Positions 56,639-64,000 of a stretch of 64,000 nt of DNA are shown one piece after another. The notes under the pieces were generated by a model, which had not been told where the DNA came from, did no database searches, and saw only the letters and a program-made list of their open reading frames with translations. The first letter of the stretch is position 1; each line of letters starts with the position of its first letter. The position numbers were made by a program, and so were the translations under genes. The stretch comes from Chromatiales bacterium. GTDB lineage: Bacteria; Pseudomonadota; Gammaproteobacteria; Steroidobacterales; GCA-2729495. Location of the stretch: positions 64,653 to 128,652 of the forward strand of contig PBYE01000009.1 in assembly GCA_002729495.1 (NCBI GenBank), in the 5' to 3' direction.

Positions 56639-57244
56639 TTACTGGGTTTGTTCTTCCCTTATCGCGCGAAGGAAAGGCCGGAGGAATTCCAGCCGGGCCA
56701 GTGGATCCTCCATCTCGAGGCAGTACTGTTTGCGTTGCAGGTCGAGTGGCAAAATTTCCGCAAACCGGAACCCGACCCAGCTTGTATCATCGTAATGCTT
56801 CTCGACAGTTTCATACAGGCGGCCAAGGTCTTCGATGACCCCGCGGAGCAGGTCGGTCATCAATGCGTATTCCTTGGGCAACGGTGTCTGGGCTTCTGGC
56901 TCGAGTATTTCGATTTCACCGATGTTCAGCCCGTCATCCTGGCGCGTCATTGAACCCAAACGGAAACGCTGTTCCCCGAGCGCGGTGATGCCGAGCAGGC
57001 CATCGGTCCCCTGGTACCAATCGCAAATGGATGCCAGCGTCCCGACTGCCTGTGTGCGCATTATCGCCGCCTTGCCGCTGACTTCGGGGCCCTCGGCAAC
57101 CAGCAGTACACCAAAAGGCTCGCCACCTTTCAGGCAGCGGCTGATCATGTCGAGATAACGCGGCTCGAATACGCGCAGTGGCAGCGGACCGCCGGGAAAC
57201 AACACGGTTTGCAGGGGAAACAGCGGGACTGCTTTGGTGTTCAC
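56639..57244 (-). CDS. Lon N-terminal (LON substrate-binding) domain protein
   Basis: The 201-aa protein carries only the substrate-recognition domain of Lon protease, without AAA+ ATPase or peptidase parts. It begins [33 protein letters not shown], with FGVLLVAEG and [15 protein letters not shown]. Such free-standing proteins are common near metabolic genes; their function is not known. GTG 57244 is the start. It is 11 nt upstream of the macro-domain gene and probably co-transcribed with it and rubredoxin. Confidence 0.9.
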   Translation of the reverse strand: MNTKAVPLFPLQTVLFPGGPLPLRVFEPRYLDMISRCLKGGEPFGVLLVAEGPEVSGKAAIMRTQAVGTLASICDWYQGTDGLLGITALGEQRFRLGSMTRQDDGLNIGEIEILEPEAQTPLPKEYALMTDLLRGVIEDLGRLYETVEKHYDDTSWVGFRFAEILPLDLQRKQYCLEMEDPLARLEFLRPFLRAIREEQTQ

Positions 57245-57332
57245 AACGGCTGCACGTTAAACCGAACAATTGGGGCTCACGCCCGGGTTTTCATGATGCG
57301 CGGGGCAGTGTTAGCCGTCAACGGCCGGACCG

Positions 57333-58685
57333 TTACGCCTCCAGGCGGCGGCACAAAAGGCTGTGTATTCCGCCGAAACCGCCGTTACTCATAATGACGA
57401 GATCGTCACCCGAGCGTGCCTCGGCCGCCATTCCGCTTACCAGCTCTTCGAGATCATCGCTCACGCACAGGTCCTGCGTGCCGCTGAGCGCATCTTCGAT
57501 ACTCCACTTAAGCTCCGGCGGCTGATAAACCCAGACCCTGTCGGCCGGTGCCAGCGAGTCCTTCAACCCCTCCTTGTGGGCGCCCAGTTTCATGCTGTTT
57601 GAACGCGGTTCGAGCACGGCCAGTACACGACCCTTTGAAGTTTCACGCAATGCTTCAAGCGTGCGGCGGATTGCAGTCGGATGATGCGCGAAATCGTCGT
57701 AGACGCGCACACCCTTAAAAGTTCCCAGGTGTTCCAGCCGCCTTTTCACACCGCGAAATTCTGCCAGCATATCGAGCGATTCCTGCGGATCTATGCCGAC
57801 ATGCCGCGCAGCCAGCACAGCGGCTGCGGCATTCTCGAGGTTGTGTGTGCCGGGAAGTGACAGTTGCCCGGAACTGAATTCCGCTTGCCCGTCTGACAAC
57901 GACAAGCCACCTGAGTCGGATGCGTGCAAATGCCAGTCTGCCGCGACATCCGGCGAACTGCTGTAACTTTCTACCGGCGTCCAGCAGCCCATCTCAAATA
58001 GATGCTTTATTTCCGCTTCGTTACCGTTGGCAATCACCTGGCCGGTACCGGGCAGTACGCGCAACAACTGGTGAAACTGCCAGAGTATCGCGTCCATATC
58101 CTTGTAAATGTCGGCATGGTCGAACTCAAGATTATTAATAATCAACGTGCGCGGTCCGTAATGCATGAACTTGGCACGCTTGTCGAAGAATGCCGTATCG
58201 TATTCATCTGCCTCGATAACAAAAAACTCACCCAGCCCCAGGCGCGCGGTTGTCTCGAAATTAGCGGGCACGCCCCCGACCAGAAAGCCGGGTTCGAGGC
58301 CTCCTTTTTCCAGTAACCAGGCCGTCATACTGGCGGTCGTGGTCTTGCCGTGGGTGCCGGTAACAGCAATAACCCACCGGTCCTGCAGTACATACTCGGC
58401 CAGCCACGCGGGTCCGGAAGTATATGGTATGCCCCGGTTTAAAAGCTCCTCGATGATCGGCATGCCGCGGCTCATGACATTGCCAACGACAACGATGTCC
58501 GGCTTCAGGTCAAGCTGGTCCGGTTCGAAACCTTCGATCAGCTCTACACCCAAGTCACGCAACTGATCACTCATGGGCGGATAGACCGCTTCGTCGCTAC
58601 CCGTTACCTCGTAGCCGGCCGCGCGGGCTATGGCGGCGATACCACCCATAAATGTTCCGCAAATGCCAAGTATGTGTATATGCAT
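57333..58685 (-). CDS. mpl: Murein-tripeptide ligase Mpl
   Basis: Mpl recycles the tripeptide L-Ala-gamma-D-Glu-meso-DAP from murein turnover by joining it to UDP-MurNAc. The 450-aa Mur-ligase-family protein starts MHIHILGICGTFMGGIAAIARAAGYEVTGSDEAVYPPMSDQL, a diagnostic Mpl N-terminus. It has P-loop [63 protein letters not shown], and LEPRSNSMKLG. It begins one nt before the stop of the membrane-protein gene on the same strand. Confidence 0.98.
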   Translation of the reverse strand: MHIHILGICGTFMGGIAAIARAAGYEVTGSDEAVYPPMSDQLRDLGVELIEGFEPDQLDLKPDIVVVGNVMSRGMPIIEELLNRGIPYTSGPAWLAEYVLQDRWVIAVTGTHGKTTTASMTAWLLEKGGLEPGFLVGGVPANFETTARLGLGEFFVIEADEYDTAFFDKRAKFMHYGPRTLIINNLEFDHADIYKDMDAILWQFHQLLRVLPGTGQVIANGNEAEIKHLFEMGCWTPVESYSSSPDVAADWHLHASDSGGLSLSDGQAEFSSGQLSLPGTHNLENAAAAVLAARHVGIDPQESLDMLAEFRGVKRRLEHLGTFKGVRVYDDFAHHPTAIRRTLEALRETSKGRVLAVLEPRSNSMKLGAHKEGLKDSLAPADRVWVYQPPELKWSIEDALSGTQDLCVSDDLEELVSGMAAEARSGDDLVIMSNGGFGGIHSLLCRRLEA

Positions 58686-59183
58686 TTAGTTTGCCGGGAT
58701 CAACTGACCAACCATTTCGTAGCTAAGTATGAAATAGACCACTGCAAAAGCAATGCCGATACCAAAGGATCGGGACAACGCACGCGCAAGAATATTCCCA
58801 TATACCGCAACTGACCATAGCAGTACCAGGACGAGCAGAAGGATTCGTATCACCTGCGGTAGCAGCGCCGGCAAAAGACTTAGCGGCAATACCAGCACCT
58901 GGAGTAAAGCGCCTGCACCGAGCAGTGCCGTCAGTGTGCGCCGCGCACGTGACAGTAAACTGAATACAGCCAACAGACCTGTCGCCCACGCTCCAAGGAG
59001 CAAGACATCAGCAAGTAACAGTTGCACGTAGGACTGTGCCGGGTACAGCGCGACGATGACCAGCATATCCACACCTATATACAGCAGTGCTGCAAAAGCA
59101 AAGAGGAACTGCGAGTCAGGAAGATCTTCGGGGCCCTGCCGCAACAACGCTATTTGCCAGAACGCACCCAGTATTGCCTGCAT
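58686..59183 (-). CDS. Unrecognised small polytopic membrane protein
   Basis: The 165-aa protein has five predicted helices (about 25-46, 52-75, 84-106, 108-130 and 138-160), very rich in Leu and Val, with a positively charged loop LLSRARRTLTA between helices two and three. No family motif is recognised. It starts at ATG 59183, is directly upstream of mpl (adjacent stop/start), and is divergent from rnd. A role in cell-wall recycling is only guilt by association. Confidence 0.7.
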   Translation of the reverse strand: MQAILGAFWQIALLRQGPEDLPDSQFLFAFAALLYIGVDMLVIVALYPAQSYVQLLLADVLLLGAWATGLLAVFSLLSRARRTLTALLGAGALLQVLVLPLSLLPALLPQVIRILLLVLVLLWSVAVYGNILARALSRSFGIGIAFAVVYFILSYEMVGQLIPAN

Positions 59184-59237
59184 AACAAGTCACTTTTCTA
59201 TAGGACTGGCGAACATGATCCTCTACACTCGCGCCTT

Positions 59238-60347
59238 ATGCCAGCCCCTGCACAACTCCCGCTGTTGATCGACGAACAACCCGACCTCGACAAGGTCTGC
59301 AGTATCGTGTCTGACACTGCGGAACTCTTCGTGGATACGGAATTTGTTCGCACGAAAACCTATGCACCGCGTTTGGGCTTACTCCAGCTCAAAGCAGGAG
59401 AACTAACGGCCTGCATCGATCCGCTGGCAGATCTGGATCTGCAAAAACTCTGGTCGCTGCTGTTTGATGTTAAGCGTATGTGTGTCCTGCACGCCGCAAA
59501 ACAGGATATGGAAGTGCTGTGGTTTGAGCAGCGGCAGGTCATAAGCAATTTGCTGGACACCCAGACCTGCGCTGCGCTGCTGGGTCATCAGGCGCAAATA
59601 GGATACGCGGGCCTCGTGAAAGAACTGCTGGGTAAAGAACTCGGTAAGACCCAGACCCGAACGGACTGGTCGCGCAGGCCGCTAACCCGTGATCAGCTCA
59701 GCTATGCCGAGGAAGACGTTGCCTACCTGCCTGAAATTAAGAAGATACTTATCGGGCAGCTGGAGGAACTGGGACGCCTGGACTGGGCCATGGAAGACAG
59801 CCGGCTGCTGGGCGATTCCAGCCTGTACCGACCCGATCCGGAAAATGCGTGGCAGCGTATTCGAAGCATCCCTTACCTGCTACCCGACGAGCAGGCGCGT
59901 GCGCGGGTACTGGCCGAATGGCGGGAGGACCGGGCCGTAAAGACCGATAGACCGCGCCAGTGGATACTTAGTGACAAGGCATTGCTGCAACTTGCCGCCG
60001 CGAACCCCGCTTCCGAAAATGCGTTGGGTCATATAGAAGACCTGCCGCCACCGGTTGCGCGTAAACAGGGAAGCAGGTTGATTGCCATCATGGGTGCGGC
60101 GAATAAAGCCATTGAGAAAGGCGAGCTGGAACTTGTCCAGCAAACCGCCGAACGCGGCACCGAAAACACCCTGAGTAAAAAATTGATGAAGCTGGTGCGT
60201 GCCCGTGCCGAAGAGCTCGGCATCGCTGCAGAAGTGCTCGCCAGTAAACGGGATATAAGTGCACTGATCCGCAATGAAAGTTCATTACGCGTTATGAGCG
60301 GCTGGCGCCAGGCCGTAATCGGCAATGAACTACAGGCTGTGCTGTAG
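59238..60347 (+). CDS. rnd: Ribonuclease D
   Basis: RNase D is a DEDDy 3'-5' exonuclease that trims tRNA and other RNA 3' ends. The 369-aa protein starts at ATG 59238. Exo I FVDTEFVRTKTYAPRLGLLQL has Asp33 and Glu35, Exo II VLHAAKQDMEVLW has the third acid, and Exo III LSYAEEDVAYLPEI has Tyr and Asp. One or two HRDC-type helical domains follow (about 205-369, EWREDRAVKTDRPRQWILSDKALLQLA). Frame upstream of 59238 is open but not conserved. Confidence 0.95.
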   Translation: MPAPAQLPLLIDEQPDLDKVCSIVSDTAELFVDTEFVRTKTYAPRLGLLQLKAGELTACIDPLADLDLQKLWSLLFDVKRMCVLHAAKQDMEVLWFEQRQVISNLLDTQTCAALLGHQAQIGYAGLVKELLGKELGKTQTRTDWSRRPLTRDQLSYAEEDVAYLPEIKKILIGQLEELGRLDWAMEDSRLLGDSSLYRPDPENAWQRIRSIPYLLPDEQARARVLAEWREDRAVKTDRPRQWILSDKALLQLAAANPASENALGHIEDLPPPVARKQGSRLIAIMGAANKAIEKGELELVQQTAERGTENTLSKKLMKLVRARAEELGIAAEVLASKRDISALIRNESSLRVMSGWRQAVIGNELQAVL

Positions 60348-60359
60348 CACTAACCGAGA

Positions 60360-60492
60360 TTTAACTGACGGCAGGCTTCCAGGCGGCAGTAATACGCTGT
60401 GATGTGCAGGAAGCACAAATGTCGCGGAGCGCATGGATGCGCGGGAGCGACGAAGGCTAGCGCCGGAAGGTATGTCGAGAACGCACTGCGTT
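60360..60492. repeat. Repeat-rich spacer between convergent rnd and adk (copy C elements)
   Basis: 60360-60397 matches part of copy B at 33 of 38 positions, but the right arm of that hairpin is lost here. Then come GTCGC/GCGAC enclosing GCGCAT-GG-ATGCGC (60421-60451) and GAACGC-ACT-GCGTTC (60478-60492). The gap is 199 nt with no gene. The nested stems may help end both convergent transcripts. Confidence 0.65.
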
Positions 60493-60546
60493 CGAAGACG
60501 TCGTACTGTTAGTGAGCTATGTTAGGTTGGCAGGCTACCGGCTGAG

Positions 60547-61194
60547 TTACGAAAGACCCAAGGTAGACTTGAGTCGCGCATAGATTTCATCGATCTCACC
60601 CTCGCCCTCGATCGTCTGCAACAGGCCTGCATTACGGTAGTAATCGATGAGCGGTTCGGTTTGCTCGCGGTAAACAGACAAACGATTTGAAATCGTTTCT
60701 TCATTGTCATCGGCACGCTGGATCAGTTCGCCGCCCGCAGCTGTAACTGCATCTATTTCTTCCTGCGGGGAGAAATAGATATTCAGAAGCTTGCCGGTTG
60801 TTGAACAGGTACGGCGGCCAGTCAGCCGCTTCATGAGGATATCCATATCTACATCGAGCAACAACGCAGCATCGAGAGCCTGGCCAATATCTGCCAACAC
60901 AGGTTCAAGGTCTTTCGCCTGCTGCAGGTTGCGAGGATAACCATCAAGGATAAAACCGTTGCTGCAATCGGCCTCGGAAAGTCTTTCCGCAATAATGCCG
61001 AGCACGATATCGTCGGTAACCAGTTCCCCGGCATCCATCGCCGTTTTTGCCCGCTGGCCGAGTTCAGTTTCGTCAGCGACTGCTGCACGCAACAGGTCGC
61101 CGGTCGATACCTGCGGCAGATTAAAATCTGCCATCAGGCGCTGTGCCTGGGTCCCCTTGCCGGAACCCGGTGCCCCCAGAAATACGATTCGCAT
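60547..61194 (-). CDS. adk: Adenylate kinase
   Basis: Adk interconverts ATP, ADP and AMP. The 215-aa protein shows the P-loop FLGAPGSGKGTQAQRL, VSTGDLLRAAVA, the AMP-binding NGFILDGYPRN, and the LID start RLTGRRTC. The LID (about 122-160) is long but has only one Cys, so it lacks the four-Cys Zn site and should be the non-Zn type. It is convergent with rnd and divergent from pfp. Confidence 0.98.
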   Translation of the reverse strand: MRIVFLGAPGSGKGTQAQRLMADFNLPQVSTGDLLRAAVADETELGQRAKTAMDAGELVTDDIVLGIIAERLSEADCSNGFILDGYPRNLQQAKDLEPVLADIGQALDAALLLDVDMDILMKRLTGRRTCSTTGKLLNIYFSPQEEIDAVTAAGGELIQRADDNEETISNRLSVYREQTEPLIDYYRNAGLLQTIEGEGEIDEIYARLKSTLGLS

Positions 61195-61372
61195 GCCTTT
61201 AGTCCCGCTTATGTCTTGTAGTTTGAATCCGTTGGCAGGCCCGAGCTTGGGCCGGAAGCTGGTTGATGCCGCGTAAGCTAACTTGTCCCCCCGGAATGGT
61301 CAATCGGGATGGCTTGCTGCAAAGGCAGGTATTGGGGCAGTATGCTGCGGCTCCAGAACCGAGGTTTCACAG

Positions 61373-62641
61373 ATGCCAGCCAGAAAAAATGCCTTCTACG
61401 CCCAGTCCGGCGGGGTCACGGCGGTCATTAATGCCAGCGCCTGCGGCGTAATCGAAGCCGCGCGTAAACGCAAGGACCGGATGGGCAAGGTGTACGCCGG
61501 CAGGAACGGAATTATCGGGGCGCTTACCGAAGACATGATTGACACCAGCCGCGAATCGGCTAAAGCCATCGCGGGACTCAGGCATACCCCCGGCGGCGCT
61601 TTCGGCTCGGCACGCTACAAGCTCAAAAGCCTTGAGGAAAACCGTGCGGAGTACGAACGCCTGATAGAGGTGTTCCGAGCACACAATATCGGCTATTTCT
61701 TTTACAACGGTGGCGGCGACTCCGCCGATACCTGTTACAAGGTTTCCCAGTTATCGAAGAAGCTGGGTTACCCGGTGCAGGCAATACACGTACCAAAAAC
61801 TGTCGACAACGATCTGCCCGTTACGGACACCTGCCCCGGTTTTGGTTCGGTGGCCAAGTACATCGCAGTCTCGACCAAAGAAGCGGCACTCGATGTTGCA
61901 TCGATGGCGCGTACATCAACCAAGGTATTCGTGCTTGAAGTCATGGGCCGGCATGCCGGCTGGATCGCGGCGGCCGGAGGTCTCGCAGGACGGACTCCTG
62001 CCGAGGCGCCGCACATTATCCTGTTCCCCGAAGTGCCATTTAACAAGCGTGCATTCCTGAAACGGGTAAAGGACTGCGTGCGCGACAATGAATATTGTGT
62101 CGTTGTGGTAAGTGAAGGTGCCGCCTACAAGGACGGCACATTCCTTGCGGATGCCGGAACTACCGACGCCTTCGGACACAAACAACTCGGTGGCGTAGCC
62201 CAGGTTGTGGCGCAGATGGTGAAAGACGAACTTGGCTTCAAGTATCACTACGCGATCGCCGATTACCTGCAACGTTCGGCTCGACACATCGCATCGAAAA
62301 CTGACGTCGACCAAGCTTATGCCGTCGGCAAGGCAGCCGTGGAAATGGCGCTGGCCGGGGAAAATTCGGTCATGCCGGCGATAGTCCGGAAATCGGACAA
62401 ACCTTACCGCTGGACCGTCGGCAAGGTGTCGCTCGCCAGGGTCGCAAACCGCGAAAAAATGATGCCGAAACGCTTTGTCAGCAAGGATGGCTTTGGGATC
62501 ACAGCCGCCTGCCGCCGCTACCTGGAGCCCCTCGTAAAAGGCGAGGATTACCCGCCCTACAGGGACGGCATGCCGGTTTATGTCGAACTGAAGAACGTGC
62601 CGGTAAAACGGAAGCTGGACAAGGATTTTAAGCTAAGGTAG
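61373..62641 (+). CDS. pfp: PPi-dependent phosphofructokinase
   Basis: This enzyme phosphorylates fructose-6-phosphate using pyrophosphate, reversibly, in place of ATP. The 422-aa protein (ATG 61373, GAGG upstream) has [10 protein letters not shown] with Asp116 at the site where ATP enzymes have Gly104 (E. coli numbering), and VPKTVDNDL with Lys142 where ATP enzymes have Gly124. Both are the marks of the PPi type. [15 protein letters not shown] and FPEVPFN fit too. hppA follows 137 nt downstream, an association known in methanotrophs and some other gammaproteobacteria. Alternative substrates such as sedoheptulose-7-phosphate are possible. Confidence 0.95.
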   Translation: MPARKNAFYAQSGGVTAVINASACGVIEAARKRKDRMGKVYAGRNGIIGALTEDMIDTSRESAKAIAGLRHTPGGAFGSARYKLKSLEENRAEYERLIEVFRAHNIGYFFYNGGGDSADTCYKVSQLSKKLGYPVQAIHVPKTVDNDLPVTDTCPGFGSVAKYIAVSTKEAALDVASMARTSTKVFVLEVMGRHAGWIAAAGGLAGRTPAEAPHIILFPEVPFNKRAFLKRVKDCVRDNEYCVVVVSEGAAYKDGTFLADAGTTDAFGHKQLGGVAQVVAQMVKDELGFKYHYAIADYLQRSARHIASKTDVDQAYAVGKAAVEMALAGENSVMPAIVRKSDKPYRWTVGKVSLARVANREKMMPKRFVSKDGFGITAACRRYLEPLVKGEDYPPYRDGMPVYVELKNVPVKRKLDKDFKLR

Positions 62642-62777
62642 CGTGCCTTGGTTTTGCGGGGGCGCTACCTGCCCTCGCGGGTCTCCCGGCAGGCCCGAAA
62701 ACAGGCTTCGGCCTTCGAATAAACCCGGTAGGAACGGGATGTTCCGACTATTTTTTGAACTCCTTGGGAGATACCAA

Positions 62778-64000
62778 ATGCTTAGCAATATGGCTTTGCC
62801 AATCAGTGTAGGCGCTGCAATTATTGCGCTGATCTATGGCGCCTTGTCGGTCAAATGGATACTCGGCAAACCTGCCGGTAACGAACGCATGGTCGAAATT
62901 GCCGGTGCAATCCAGGAAGGCGCGAACGCTTACCTCAACAAGCAGTACACGGCTATCGGCATAGTAGGTGTCGTGCTCACGGTTGTTCTTTGGGTTGCCA
63001 TCGGTACAACGACTGCAATCGGCTTTATCATCGGCGCGATATTTTCCGGTGCTGCCGGCTACATCGGTATGAATATCTCGGTACGCGCCAATGTGCGCAC
63101 GGCCCAGGCCGCGCACGAGGGCATGGGTGCAGCACTGGATGTAGCCTTCCGGGGCGGCGCCATTACCGGAATGCTGGTGGTCGGCCTCGGACTCCTTGGC
63201 GTAGCCGGGTACTACTGGCTGCTAACCAGTCTCGGCACCGCGCTTGACGACACGCTGCACGCACTGCTCGGCGTAGCCTTTGGCGGCTCGCTGATCTCGA
63301 TCTTCGCACGACTCGGCGGCGGTATCTTTACCAAGGGCGCAGACGTTGGTGCCGACCTTGTCGGTAAAGTCGAGGCCGGTATTCCGGAAGACGACCCGCG
63401 TAACCCGGGCGTTATTGCCGATAACGTCGGCGATAACGTGGGTGACTGCGCAGGCATGGCGGCCGACCTTTTTGAAACTTACGGCGTAACCATCATTGCA
63501 ACCATGCTTCTGGGCGGGTTGCTGCTGGGCGAAAATGCAGAAGCCGGGGCACTGTATCCGCTCGTGCTTGGCGCCGTATCCATCATTGCCTCGATCATCG
63601 GCACTTTCTTCGTAAAAACGAAGGAAGGTGGCAGCGTGATGGGTGCGCTTTATAAAGGTGTCATCATCTCGGGCGTGCTTGCCGCGATCGCCTTCTATCC
63701 CGTAACGATGGACATGATGGAAGGTGTCAGCGATAAATTCACCGCAATGGATCTCTACCTGGCTTCATTAATCGGACTGGCGCTCACCGCGTTCCTGGTC
63801 TGGGTGACCGAGTACTACACCGGCACGGAATACAAACCGGTGCAGGACATTGCCAAAGCATCGATTACCGGTGACGCGACGAACATCATTGCCGGCCTTG
63901 GAGTATCGATGAAGGCAACGACAGGCCCGGTTATTGCAGTCTGTCTCAGCATCTGGGGCGCACATGAACTGGCGGGACTGTATGGCATCGCGATTGCCGC
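62778..64000 (+). CDS. hppA: Membrane H+-translocating pyrophosphatase, N-terminal part (cut by window edge)
   Basis: HppA hydrolyses pyrophosphate and pumps protons (or Na+) across the inner membrane. About 407 codons are in the window. It starts at ATG 62778 behind GGGAG. The diagnostic PPase active-site segment is present: [51 protein letters not shown]. Multiple hydrophobic helices surround it, with [38 protein letters not shown] following. The residue that decides K+ dependence lies beyond the window. It is likely co-expressed with pfp, whose substrate PPi it also consumes or supplies. Confidence 0.98.
   Translation, partial: MLSNMALPISVGAAIIALIYGALSVKWILGKPAGNERMVEIAGAIQEGANAYLNKQYTAIGIVGVVLTVVLWVAIGTTTAIGFIIGAIFSGAAGYIGMNISVRANVRTAQAAHEGMGAALDVAFRGGAITGMLVVGLGLLGVAGYYWLLTSLGTALDDTLHALLGVAFGGSLISIFARLGGGIFTKGADVGADLVGKVEAGIPEDDPRNPGVIADNVGDNVGDCAGMAADLFETYGVTIIATMLLGGLLLGENAEAGALYPLVLGAVSIIASIIGTFFVKTKEGGSVMGALYKGVIISGVLAAIAFYPVTMDMMEGVSDKFTAMDLYLASLIGLALTAFLVWVTEYYTGTEYKPVQDIAKASITGDATNIIAGLGVSMKATTGPVIAVCLSIWGAHELAGLYGIAIA

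Noticed and set aside
61373-62641. ATP-dependent phosphofructokinase
   Set aside because: The two donor-site positions carry Asp and Lys, which in this family indicate pyrophosphate use.

Overview
The window comes from a gammaproteobacterial chromosome. This rests on the complete dcw (division and cell wall) cluster in canonical order, the lptCAB-rpoN-hpf-rapZ block, SspA/SspB, LpoA, and the neighbourhood mraZ - rnpB - rsmI - lpoA - yraN - SIS gene - sspB - sspA, which as I remember it is the Pseudomonas arrangement. The genus is not determined. A PPi-dependent phosphofructokinase next to a membrane H+-pyrophosphatase, and several MetE-core/carrier genes, suggest a free-living (perhaps marine) lineage outside the enterics, but that is only an inference. 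There are no tRNA genes, rRNA genes, insertion sequences, prophage genes or CRISPR arrays.

Layout. 1-775: N-terminal part of secA (minus), cut by the window edge. 992-3448: an M23/LytM peptidase, the helicase loader dciA (plus) and lpxC. 3693-21266 (all minus): mraZ-rsmH-ftsL-ftsI-murE-murF-mraY-murD-ftsW-murG-murC-murB-ddl-ftsQ-ftsA-ftsZ, read from one consensus promoter followed by a three-repeat MraZ operator, with most start codons overlapping the preceding stop. 21565-21911: RNase P RNA with its own promoter and terminator. 21969-29211: rsmI, lpoA, yraN, a phosphoheptose-isomerase-like gene, a DUF6940-like gene, sspB, sspA, murA and ibaG. 29420-36675 (plus): Ca/Na antiporter, kdsD, kdsC, lptC, lptA, lptB, rpoN, hpf, rapZ, without the usual ptsN and npr. 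36832-42372: mgtE, patatin phospholipase, an exported Bcp peroxiredoxin, a nucleotide-carrier-like membrane protein and a lipoprotein with a Rossmann SDR fold. 42459-48438 (minus): tkt-gap-pgk-pyk. 48853-51512 (plus): metK-ahcY behind a promoter carrying a perfect 24-bp palindrome. 51833-60347: a MetE-core protein, a methyltransferase, cpdA, a TraB/GumN protein, rubredoxin, a macro-domain protein, a Lon N-domain protein, mpl, a five-helix membrane protein and rnd, with several repeat-rich spacers between them. 60547-64000: adk, the PPi-type pfk (pfp) and the start of hppA.

How the genes fit together. About 36 kb is devoted to the envelope: peptidoglycan precursors (murA-F, ddl, mraY, murG, with mpl for recycling), the divisome (FtsL/I/W/Q/A/Z), lipid A (lpxC), Kdo and LPS export (kdsD/C, lptA/B/C), PBP activation (LpoA) and export (SecA). 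The second theme is central carbon metabolism (pfp, gap, tkt, pgk, pyk, with hppA conserving energy from pyrophosphate). The third is the activated methyl cycle (metK, ahcY, a MetE-core protein and methyltransferases).

The window is mostly ordinary core genome and I found no clear undescribed defence or mobile system. The best leads are regulatory and architectural: the palindrome on the metK promoter, two mutually exclusive hairpins before ahcY that could mask its ribosome binding site, a family of composite REP-flanked repeats, a lipid-anchored Rossmann oxidoreductase, and gene losses or replacements at otherwise conserved loci.
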